Source: Spirochaetia bacterium (GTDB lineage Bacteria; Spirochaetota; Spirochaetia; Treponematales; Breznakiellaceae). From it: a stretch of DNA of 6,189 bases. The DNA lies in NCBI GenBank assembly GCA_026002265.1, contig BOBG01000118.1, positions 1-6,189 of the forward strand, given 5' to 3'. Below, one piece after another: positions 1 through 5,270 of the stretch (the stretch's first letter is position 1; each line of letters begins with the position of its first letter). The translations under genes were made by a program, and so were the position numbers. The notes below the pieces were generated by a model that searched no databases, was not told the DNA's origin, and worked only from the letters and a program-made list of their open reading frames with translations.

Positions 1-374
1 GATTAGGCGCATGCGGATCAACAAGCAAGGCTATTGATGCCGCCCACAATTCAAGGAACAGCGTGAATTGGGCAGGTATTTATAGGGGAGTAATACCGGC
101 GGCGGATGGGCCGGGGATCAATGTTGAAATAACTTTGAACGATGGCGGGACTTATAAGATAAGTTATCAATACATTGGCCGGGGCAAAGAGGTCTTTACC
201 GAGTCCGGAACCTTTAAATGGAATGATGCTGGAAGTGCCATTACACTGGATGTCAAGGATATGCCCTCGCATTATCAAGTCGGCGAAAACATCCTGATCC
301 AATTGGACACGGCCGGGAAAAGGATAACCGGCGCTCTTGCCAATAACTATATCCTGAAAAAGGTCCAGAAGTAA
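1..374 (+). CDS. NlpE-like lipoprotein, 5' end outside window
   Basis: The reading frame is open from base 3 to the TAA at 372-374 and continues beyond the left edge, so the gene is partial. The visible part begins LGAC at bases 3-14, a good lipobox whose Cys would be lipidated after signal peptidase II cleavage. A short Ser/Asn-rich linker follows, then a domain of about 100 residues: NWAGIYRGVIPAADGPGI, a beta-rich stretch with FTESGTFKWN, and YQVGENILIQLD...ITG.LANNYILKK. This pattern matches the N-terminal domain of NlpE, the envelope copper-stress lipoprotein, and its many single-domain relatives. The CxxC usually found in the PCADCPGI segment reads AADG here, so metal or disulfide chemistry at that site is unlikely. 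The GTG at 63 would give a protein without its signal sequence and is probably not the true start. The gene converges on fliQ. The family call is fairly secure; the function is unknown. Confidence 0.75.
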   Translation, partial: LGACGSTSKAIDAAHNSRNSVNWAGIYRGVIPAADGPGINVEITLNDGGTYKISYQYIGRGKEVFTESGTFKWNDAGSAITLDVKDMPSHYQVGENILIQLDTAGKRITGALANNYILKKVQK

Positions 375-446
375 AAATGGGTGACAGGCGCGGCATCAAG
401 CAGACAAAGAACGGGATTTGAACTTGTTGAAGCTGCAAATTAGTAG

Positions 447-478
447 AGTTGTTCGGTAGCTTCAGTTATCGAACAACT
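447..478. terminator. Hairpin between convergent genes, possible terminator
   Basis: AGTTGTTCG at 447-455 and CGAACAACT at 470-478 are perfect inverted repeats. On the plus strand the stem can grow inwards to 14 pairs using two G-U pairs, leaving the loop TTCA. On the minus strand the same positions are A-C mismatches, so the structure fits plus-strand RNA (the lipoprotein gene) better, though it could also serve fliQ. No run of T follows directly on either strand, so intrinsic termination is uncertain. It is the only strong structure in the 117-bp gap between the two convergent genes. Confidence 0.45.
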
Positions 479-491
479 TCCTAGGTGGAAT

Positions 492-761
492 TTATTTTGC
501 GATATCCGGAATCATTTGGAATAGTTGAATGGTATAATCGCGAACCGAGGAAAACATCCAGCCTCCGAGGAATGCGAGCATGAGCAGAATCGCTATGATT
601 TTTGGAACAAAGGTAAGAGTCTGTTCCTGAATCGAAGTGGTTGCCTGGAGGATTGCAACGACCAAACCCACGACAAGAGCGGTGATCAAAAGGGGGGATG
701 CGAGCATCAAAACTTGTAGGACACCGCCCCGGAGGAGGGTGCTAATATCGCCAAGGCTCAC
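492..761 (-). CDS. fliQ: FliQ, flagellar export gate protein
   Basis: The gene encodes 89 residues, the normal length for FliQ, a small two-helix inner-membrane protein of the FliPQR export gate in the flagellar type III secretion system. Two hydrophobic stretches are visible, at about residues 15-39 (LQVLMLASPLLITALVVGLV) and 53-73 (PKIIAILLMLAFLGGWMF). Between them lies the typical QATTSIQEQTLTFVPK segment. The start is GTG at 761; a TAGGAG Shine-Dalgarno sequence overlaps the fliP stop codon and lies six bases from it. The gap to fliP is 9 bp, so the two are co-transcribed and probably translationally coupled. It is the last gene of this flagellar block: downstream is a convergent lipoprotein gene and not the expected fliR. 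Confidence 0.95.
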   Translation of the reverse strand: MSLGDISTLLRGGVLQVLMLASPLLITALVVGLVVAILQATTSIQEQTLTFVPKIIAILLMLAFLGGWMFSSVRDYTIQLFQMIPDIAK

Positions 762-770
762 CGGACTCTC

Positions 771-1580
771 CTACACAAAAGACCGCATAATTTGACCCGT
801 GAGCAGGCTCCACCCATCAACTAAAATGAAGAGGATCAGCTTGAACGGCATCGAAATCATAACTGGCGGCAGCATGATCATACCCATGGACATAAGCGCA
901 CTCGCTACAACCATATCGATCACGATAAAAGGAACGAAAAGCAAAATACCAATTTTAAAGGCAACTGTCAGCTCGTTGAGTATAAAAGCTGGAATCAGGA
1001 CATAAGTCGGCACGTCTGCGAGCGTTTCCGGCCGGTCCAGCCCGCGCATCGACATAAACAGCCGGATATTTTCCGGATGCCCCTGCATCTGCCGGTACAT
1101 GAAAATCCGCAGCGGACCTTCAGCCTCCCGGTACGCGGTTTCCACAGAAATTTCACCGTCAGCAAGGGGTTTAAATGCATTGGTGTAAATTGTTTGAAAG
1201 GTCGGCCACATAACAAAAACAGTCAAAAAAAGTGCGATTCCCATCAGTACCTGGCCGGGAGGCACCTGCTGGAGAGAAAGTGCCCGTTTGATAAAATCCA
1301 GTACAATAGAAATCCGGAGAAAACTGGTCACCAAAATAATGATACTTGGTGCAAGGGAAATGACCGTAATCAGAAGGAGTAATTGAAGAGAAAAGGCAAC
1401 TTCCTGCCCGGATTGAGGGTTTCTGATGGTTAAATCAACAAAAGGGACTCCAGGCGGAGTCGCCGGCGTTGGAATTTCCATCGTACTCGGTACTGAAAGA
1501 TCCGGAAATGGATCCGTCTGAGCGCTCACCGGAAGGGGAATCAGAATCAACACAATGATCAAAATTCCGGCGTACTTCAT
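771..1580 (-). CDS. fliP: FliP, flagellar export gate protein
   Basis: The gene encodes 269 residues from the ATG at 1580. FliP forms the pentameric core of the FliPQR export gate in the inner membrane. The N-terminus has a cleavable signal peptide (MKYAGILIIVLILIPLPVSA), then a Pro-rich periplasmic stretch and a first membrane helix at about residues 63-85. Family hallmarks follow: LVTSFLRISIVL, ALSLQQVPPGQVLMG and PTFQTIY, then the signature-like segment PAFILNELTVAFKIG and the C-terminal MISMPFKLILFILVDGW. The frame is open for one more codon (TTG at 1583), but GGGAG with a six-base spacer favours the ATG. That ATG overlaps the fliO stop as TGATG, a standard coupling arrangement. The length is slightly above the common ~245-255 residues because of the longer periplasmic N-terminal part. 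Confidence 0.96.
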   Translation of the reverse strand: MKYAGILIIVLILIPLPVSAQTDPFPDLSVPSTMEIPTPATPPGVPFVDLTIRNPQSGQEVAFSLQLLLLITVISLAPSIIILVTSFLRISIVLDFIKRALSLQQVPPGQVLMGIALFLTVFVMWPTFQTIYTNAFKPLADGEISVETAYREAEGPLRIFMYRQMQGHPENIRLFMSMRGLDRPETLADVPTYVLIPAFILNELTVAFKIGILLFVPFIVIDMVVASALMSMGMIMLPPVMISMPFKLILFILVDGWSLLTGQIMRSFV

Positions 1581-2131
1581 CAAAATCTCCCAATATCTTC
1601 CCGGCGTTTCCGGATTTTTTCCGTATTAAATCCGCCCGATCCCGGTAAATGATGCAATAATTGGGAAAAACTCGGCAATTTTCCGGTTTTTCCTTCGGTA
1701 CGCCGGTTCGAAGCATCGAGGATCAAGCCGTCCACCATCTCTTGGTCTGTAACTTCCGCGATCAAAGAGATAGAACCTTCAGCAGATCCAACGATCCAGG
1801 CTTTTTCACCCAATGAAACGACATGAACCGACCGCGACATTCCCAACGGAACACTTGCAAGAATTTTAAGCTTGGAATCTTCAGGCACCGGACTTTTTGA
1901 AATACGTTTCAGAACAAATATAAGCCCATATATCGCAACTGCAACAAGAAGCAGCACAACGAGTGTCCGGAGTATAACCGGCAGAGTCGGCGAAGCAGCC
2001 GTTGCTTCCCCGGGATTGGAATCGATTAGTAATTCAGTTTCCGGATTCACTTCTTCCTCCGGACCTTCCTGAGCATAGACTCCGGAAAGTACTACCATCA
2101 AAAGAAGCACACCCACAATGGTTCTGATCAC
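1580..2131 (-). CDS. fliO: FliO, flagellar export gate assembly protein
   Basis: The gene encodes 183 residues. FliO helps assemble the FliP ring of the flagellar export apparatus and is not a permanent part of the gate. The protein has a signal-like N-terminus (residues 1-20, ending VYA), an acidic periplasmic segment (QEGPEEEVNPETE), a strong membrane helix at about 51-75 (VILRTLVVLLLVAVAIYGLI), and a cytoplasmic domain with the FliO pattern ILASVPLGMSRSVHVVSLG at 90-108 and AWIVGSAEGSISLIAEV. A basic tail rich in Lys/Arg ends it. The start is GTG at 2131, six bases after the fliN stop, with only a weak Shine-Dalgarno sequence, so translation probably depends on ribosomes leaving fliN. FliO is poorly conserved; the call rests on topology, this core pattern and its place between fliN and fliP. 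Confidence 0.9.
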   Translation of the reverse strand: MIRTIVGVLLLMVVLSGVYAQEGPEEEVNPETELLIDSNPGEATAASPTLPVILRTLVVLLLVAVAIYGLIFVLKRISKSPVPEDSKLKILASVPLGMSRSVHVVSLGEKAWIVGSAEGSISLIAEVTDQEMVDGLILDASNRRTEGKTGKLPSFSQLLHHLPGSGGFNTEKIRKRREDIGRF

Positions 2132-2137
2132 AATATT

Positions 2138-3175
2138 TCAGTTTAACTCACTCATTCGTTCCGTAGGAGAAACGATTTCGGTAACACGGACGCCAAAATT
2201 TTCATCTATGACGACAACTTCACCCTTTGCAATAAGTTTATGGTTGACCAAAATATCCACCGGTTCCCCGGCGAGTTTATCGAGTTCAATAATCGTACCT
2301 TCACCCATTTGCAAAATTTCTTTGATCAGTTTTTTTGTACGGCCCAACTCTACGGTCATCTCCATGAAGACATCGACAATGAGTCCGATATTTCCCTGCT
2401 CTTGGGGAATAGAACGAGGCACAAGGTTTGGAAATTGTACCGATTGAACATTAGTTGACTGAGCCATATTCTGCGAACCTCCCATATTAGGCCTTCCCAT
2501 ACCTGCCGGTTGTGCAGGATTAGGCCGTGGAGTACTACTGCCTCCACTAAGGGCATGGGCAATATCACTCGACGTACTGGAACCAAAAACTTCCCACAGT
2601 TGTTGAGGTCCCTTTCCCACATCCATTTCGTATACTGCAACCGGAAAATTTCCACTCGGCAATGCCGCAACTGCCTTCGGCACATTCGTAGCTTCCGGAG
2701 AAATTGATGCTATAGATTGATTACCGGTTTTTTTTGTCAACGCGGTTATCTGCGTTCCTACCAAAGTCGAAATAACTTCGCCGATGACCGACAGAGCCAT
2801 TTCATCCATCTGTATATCTTCTTCATGATTAACTGCCCCGGCGATAGCCTTTGCCGTATCTTCAGACATGATAAAGATATGTTCACCAGGAAAGCCGGAA
2901 TTATAATCTGCTTTGACAAGAGTCACATTGCCGGGTAATTGTTCAATCAAGGCATCACGATTGGTAAATGATACCTGAGGACCTTTGAGTGAAGCACTTG
3001 CACCAACAAAACTAGATAAATTTGCAGTGAGAGCGTCAACCATTGTACCAAAAAAACGCTCAAGAGCTTTACGCTCGATCTCATTACCCTTCGGCGCATC
3101 CGCATGAGCAGGCCCAGAATCCATACCTCCGAGTAGAGCATCTATTTCAGATTGTGAAAGAGCACCATCACTCAT
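2138..3175 (-). CDS. fliN: FliN (FliY type), flagellar motor switch protein
   Basis: The gene encodes 345 residues, far longer than the short FliN of enterobacteria (~137) and similar to FliY proteins of spirochaetes and Bacillus. It forms the lower C-ring with FliM and helps set rotation direction. The protein starts with an LSQSEIDALL peptide (residues 6-15) like the CheY-binding peptide of FliM. A CheC-like domain spans about 30-200, a flexible linker rich in Gly, Pro, Asn, Gln and Met covers about 205-255, and the C-terminal SpoA domain at 262-337 has the core GLIVDVFMEMTVELGRTKK and LDKLAGEPVDILVN. The CheC phosphatase motif S-x3-E-x2-N is present only as S129-E133-S136, so CheY-P phosphatase activity is doubtful. 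The start is ATG at 3175, with an unusual structured leader described separately. fliY is an equally valid symbol. Confidence 0.93.
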   Translation of the reverse strand: MSDGALSQSEIDALLGGMDSGPAHADAPKGNEIERKALERFFGTMVDALTANLSSFVGASASLKGPQVSFTNRDALIEQLPGNVTLVKADYNSGFPGEHIFIMSEDTAKAIAGAVNHEEDIQMDEMALSVIGEVISTLVGTQITALTKKTGNQSIASISPEATNVPKAVAALPSGNFPVAVYEMDVGKGPQQLWEVFGSSTSSDIAHALSGGSSTPRPNPAQPAGMGRPNMGGSQNMAQSTNVQSVQFPNLVPRSIPQEQGNIGLIVDVFMEMTVELGRTKKLIKEILQMGEGTIIELDKLAGEPVDILVNHKLIAKGEVVVIDENFGVRVTEIVSPTERMSELN

Positions 3176-3205
3176 AAAAAGATCCGGGATCGAACCCGGC
3201 CTCCC
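3176..3205 (-). promoter_or_regulatory. fliN leader: Shine-Dalgarno followed by hairpin
   Basis: On the minus strand GGGAGG (3205-3200) is immediately followed by the perfect hairpin CCGGG-TTCGAT-CCCGG (3199-3184), then ATCTTTTT and the ATG of fliN. Linear spacing from the Shine-Dalgarno sequence to the ATG is 24 bases, too long for normal initiation. With the hairpin folded out it becomes 8, close to ideal. The hairpin resembles a tRNA T-arm but its loop is one base too short, and no other tRNA arms are present in the 72-bp fliM-fliN gap. Confidence 0.5.
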
Positions 3206-3247
3206 GCCATTAAAATAATTATCACAACATCTAAAGTACCGGCATGA

Positions 3248-4279
3248 TTATAACGTTTCATCACTATCCGCGGTAAGTCCTTCCAAATCAGTCTGTTCAA
3301 TTTCGGCAGTTTTTTTAACAATCTGCACTGCCATTTTTTTACCAATAACACCAGGCCGGCATAGGAATTTATTTTTATTACCAATGTTGAGAAAATAGGG
3401 GTCTCCAACCCGGGTATCGTATAACCGGATCACATCACCGGCTTGTAATGAAAGTACATCACGTACAGAAACTTGTATCTTCCCTATTTCAGCAACAACA
3501 TTTACATCAACGCTCGCTAACTTTTCCTTGAGAATATTAATATTTTCCGTTGAAGTCCCGCGTCGTACCGAAGAATACCAAAACTGTGCCGACAATTTTC
3601 CAATAATTGGTTCAATCGTGAGATAAGGAATACAAAAATTCATCATCCCTTCAACATCCCCGACTTTCGTTTCAAGGGTTACCAACACGACCATTTCTGT
3701 CGGCGGTACGATTTGGGCGAATTGCGGATTCGTATCGATCTGGCCAAGACGGGGCCGGAGATCGATCACTGTGGTCCACGCTTCCCGCATATTACCGAGG
3801 ATCCGGACGATAATTCCTTCCATAACCGAGGTTTCAATATCAGTCAATTCATGCTGTGCCTTGGTACCTTCGCCAGAACCGCCAAAAAGCCTGTCGATGA
3901 TAGAAAAAGTAATGGCCGGATCCACCTCCAAAATGGCATTGCCCTTGAGGGGATCCATATTGATGATGGCCAACGTGGTCGGTGTGGGAATCGATCTGAT
4001 AAATTCTTCGTACGTAAGTTGATCCACAGAAGCAACATGGACATGCACCATACTGCGGAGCTGCGCGGAAAGACTCGTCGTGGTAAGCCGGGCAAAGGTC
4101 TCATGCATAATCGAAACGGTACGAATCTGTTCTTTAGAAAATTTATCCGGCCGCTTAAAGTCATATATTTTGATCTTCCGGGTATCAGTCGGTTGCTTAA
4201 AATCTTCCGGCTCTGTATCACCTTGGTTTATTGCGGTGAGGAGCTGGTCAATTTCATCCTGTGACAGAACTTCAGTCAT
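3248..4279 (-). CDS. fliM: FliM, flagellar motor switch protein
   Basis: The gene encodes 343 residues, the normal length. FliM is the central C-ring protein that binds phosphorylated CheY and contacts FliG and FliN to switch rotation. The N-terminal CheY-binding peptide LSQDEIDQLL is at residues 5-14. The linker leads into IKIYDFKRPDKFSKEQIR (36-53), the start of the CheC-like middle domain. The conserved FliG-contact GGxG lies in LFGGSGEG (131-138), followed by ELTDIE.SVMEGI and the IDTNPQFAQIVPP segment. The C-terminal SpoA domain spans about 255-325 (VVAEIGKIQVSVRDVLSLQAGD). The sequence is strikingly like Treponema FliM as I remember it, and this is the main taxonomic clue. The start is ATG at 4279 with GGTGG upstream. 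The gap to fliL is 24 bp, and a 72-bp gap follows before fliN. Confidence 0.98.
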   Translation of the reverse strand: MTEVLSQDEIDQLLTAINQGDTEPEDFKQPTDTRKIKIYDFKRPDKFSKEQIRTVSIMHETFARLTTTSLSAQLRSMVHVHVASVDQLTYEEFIRSIPTPTTLAIINMDPLKGNAILEVDPAITFSIIDRLFGGSGEGTKAQHELTDIETSVMEGIIVRILGNMREAWTTVIDLRPRLGQIDTNPQFAQIVPPTEMVVLVTLETKVGDVEGMMNFCIPYLTIEPIIGKLSAQFWYSSVRRGTSTENINILKEKLASVDVNVVAEIGKIQVSVRDVLSLQAGDVIRLYDTRVGDPYFLNIGNKNKFLCRPGVIGKKMAVQIVKKTAEIEQTDLEGLTADSDETL

Positions 4280-4303
4280 TCTTTTCCACCATTCTTGAGA
4301 AAA

Positions 4304-4861
4304 TTACATTTCAGAAACAGTCAATGTATTAAATGTTACAGCTCGTACTTTTGCGCTTGACAAAACTTGAGTATTAAGAATGTTAATAAGTTCTTGTTTC
4401 AACTGATCCTCAAGTTCAGGTTTGAAATCTTCTGCACGTTTTGAACGAAAATGGTTCCGTATTTTATCGCGAAGCTCAAATTTTCGGTTGATGATCTCAG
4501 TTTGTGCCGCTGCATCATTCTGCGTGTAACCTAAAACTAGATCCACTACAACAGCATAGGGACTAGGATCACTCGTCGTGGTACGAACCTCTCCTATAAT
4601 GTCTGTCCATTGGTATTGTTCCCGTGTAGTAGTATACACTGATGCCTCTAGCGTTGTTGTCTGGGACCTTCCATTTTTATTAAGAATATTAACGGTTATG
4701 ACCACCACGGTAATGACAACGATAAGAGCTCCGAGTCCAATAGCCACAAACTTCAATATATTGGGAAGTAATGAAGCAAGAGCAGACTTCTTTTTTTTTG
4801 GCACCCCTTCCGATCCATCGGAATCATTAGTATCAAGATCCAGCTCGTCAGTGTCTGACAT
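4304..4861 (-). CDS. fliL: FliL, basal-body and stator-associated membrane protein
   Basis: The gene encodes 185 residues. FliL is a single-pass inner-membrane protein that rings the MotAB stator and supports torque or stator engagement; in spirochaetes it affects periplasmic flagellar orientation and motility. The cytoplasmic N-terminus is acidic and ends in a Lys run (PKKKK, 21-25). A membrane helix lies at about 35-60 (ILKFVAIGLGALIVVITVVV), and the periplasmic FliL domain shows LRDKIRNHFRSKRAEDF followed by LKQELINILNTQ. It is the first gene of the block. The start is ATG at 4861; no alternative ATG, GTG or TTG lies in frame between it and the upstream TGA at 4918-4916. The best Shine-Dalgarno sequence, AAAGGAGGT, is 47 bases away beyond a hairpin. 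A nine-base A run in the message (4799-4791) encodes the Lys run. Confidence 0.93.
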   Translation of the reverse strand: MSDTDELDLDTNDSDGSEGVPKKKKSALASLLPNILKFVAIGLGALIVVITVVVITVNILNKNGRSQTTTLEASVYTTTREQYQWTDIIGEVRTTTSDPSPYAVVVDLVLGYTQNDAAAQTEIINRKFELRDKIRNHFRSKRAEDFKPELEDQLKQELINILNTQVLSSAKVRAVTFNTLTVSEM

Positions 4862-4916
4862 AATGCAAAACTGCCCTGAACATTCCCCGCAGGGAAAACG
4901 GCAGTCTACCTCCTTT
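4862..4916 (-). promoter_or_regulatory. fliL leader: distant Shine-Dalgarno and hairpin
   Basis: AAAGGAGGT (4916-4908) is a nearly perfect anti-16S match, but no usable start codon lies at normal distance. It is followed by a two-part hairpin: outer stem CTGCC (4904-4900) with GGCAG (4875-4871), inner stem TTCCC (4896-4892) with GGGAA (4887-4883). TTTTGCATT then leads to the fliL ATG. Folding out the hairpin cuts the spacing from GGAGG to ATG from 47 to 13 bases. A weaker AGGG inside the 3' arm lies 12 bases from the ATG and could serve instead if the hairpin opens. Confidence 0.45.
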
Positions 4917-4924
4917 CATAAAGT
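4916..4924 (-). repeat. Direct repeat ACTTTATGA, fliL-side copy
   Basis: ACTTTATGA on the minus strand forms the 3' end of the structured RNA and abuts AAGGAGGT of the fliL leader. It is identical over nine bases to the copy at 5112-5120, with one repeat unit of 196 bp. The shared terminal ATGA fits an IS200/IS605-type cleavage site at the element's far end. Confidence 0.7.
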
Positions 4925-5111
4925 GAGCTACCCAATACTAACACATTGGGCTTCTTGACTCTGCGGATAGACATATTGTAGTGCAACCGGCTTTTGACAG
5001 CCTCCTCACTAGCGGTCCACCCTCCTCAAGCAGTTATAGTCCAGTACGCTCCGTACTTGACTGTGATAAAATATATACCGGAGATAAAACTTACAAGATA
5101 CTATCACAGAC
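4916..5111 (-). ncRNA. Solitary HEARO-like (IscB omega) RNA element
   Basis: On the minus strand this 196-bp stretch folds into a compact multi-stem RNA. From the 5' end: CTGTGATA (5109-5102) pairs with TATCACAG (5068-5061); AGTACG-GAG-CGTACT (5057-5043) is a perfect hairpin; CTTGA (5030-5026) pairs with TCAAG (4958-4954); inside that, GGGTGGAC (5022-5015) pairs with GTCTATCC (4972-4965) using two G-U pairs; then GGC-TGTCAAAA-GCC (5002-4989), the block GGTTGCACTACA, and AGTCAAGAAG leading into CCCAAT...ATTGGG (4950-4931), extendable by two more G-U pairs to a GUUA loop. It ends TAGCTCACTTTATGA. The G-U pairs make it a minus-strand RNA. The GGTTGCAC, TCAAGAAGCCC and GGGTAGCTCAC blocks and the ATGA boundary are those I recall for HEARO RNAs, the guide RNAs of IscB nucleases. 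No IscB or transposase gene is present, so it would be non-autonomous. The family call is from memory; the structure is visible directly. Confidence 0.72.
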
Positions 5112-5120
5112 TCATAAAGT
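5112..5120 (-). repeat. Direct repeat ACTTTATGA, outer copy
   Basis: This second copy of ACTTTATGA precedes the first base of the structured RNA element on the minus strand. In an IS200/IS605-like model this is the host target, with ATGA directly left of the insertion. The bases just before it (5127-5112, CTAGACAACTTTATGA) would be the natural guide if the RNA works as an IscB omega RNA. Confidence 0.65.
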
Positions 5121-5140
5121 TGTCTAGAGATCTAAGAATC

Positions 5141-5165
5141 TTTCCGGTTGGATAAGATCCGGAAA
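5141..5165. repeat. Inverted repeat TTTCCGG/CCGGAAA
   Basis: TTTCCGG at 5141-5147 and CCGGAAA at 5159-5165 form a perfect seven-base stem with an 11-base loop. It sits between the promoter-like sequence and the RNA element, so it would lie in the first part of the fliL leader transcript. No T run follows. Its role is unknown. Confidence 0.4.
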
Positions 5166-5177
5166 CCAATCATGACA

Positions 5178-5202
5178 ATTTCGGCTAGACACCGATATTT
5201 TA
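5178..5202 (-). promoter_or_regulatory. Possible sigma-28-like flagellar promoter
   Basis: On the minus strand TAAA (5202-5199) is followed after 13 bases by GCCGAAAT (5185-5178). The flagellar sigma-28 consensus is TAAA-N15-GCCGATAA, so the -10 part matches six of eight bases and the spacing is two bases short. It is oriented towards fliL, about 315 bases from its start, and upstream of the RNA element, so a transcript from here would include that element. The match is modest, and it is the best candidate I found in the gap. Confidence 0.3.
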
Positions 5203-5256
5203 TTGAAAATTTTTTAAAAATAAGCAAACTGGTGGAATCAGCAGCCCTGCAAGAAC

Positions 5257-5270
5257 CGATTCCGGAATCG
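5257..5270. repeat. 14-bp palindrome CGATTCCGGAATCG
   Basis: A perfect 14-base palindrome adjoins the inner GAGGTCTGACCCC repeat, sharing its last base. It could be a dimeric protein-binding site or an end structure of a decayed mobile element. Nothing further in the sequence decides between these. Confidence 0.4.

Noticed and set aside
1581..1583. TTG start for fliP one codon upstream of the ATG
   Set aside because: The ATG at 1580 has the better spacing to GGGAG and gives the typical TGATG coupling with fliO.
2118..2447. Plus-strand frame of 109 codons over the fliN 3' end
   Set aside because: It is antisense to the conserved SpoA domain, low in complexity (Ser/Thr/Ile-rich), and has no ribosome site.
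3176..3247. Possible tRNA gene between fliM and fliN, suggested by GGGTTCGATCCC
   Set aside because: The T-arm-like loop has six bases where seven are needed, and there is no D-arm, anticodon arm or acceptor stem partner. The gap is fully explained by a leader with a hairpin.
3713..4264. Long plus-strand frame of 183 codons opposite fliM
   Set aside because: It lies wholly antisense to a clearly conserved FliM and its translation shows no domain or membrane pattern; it is a shadow of fliM codon use.
4862..4918. Upstream extension of fliL through a Cys-rich stretch (CRFPCGECSGQFC)
   Set aside because: The frame has no ATG, GTG or TTG before the in-frame TGA at 4918-4916, and FliL proteins have no such Cys-rich N-terminus.
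4848..4919. Short frame starting ATGAAAGGAGG and ending TGA inside fliL (23 codons), as a leader peptide
   Set aside because: It has no Shine-Dalgarno sequence of its own and reads through the fliL ribosome site and hairpin. Its ATG is the ATGA of the flanking repeat.
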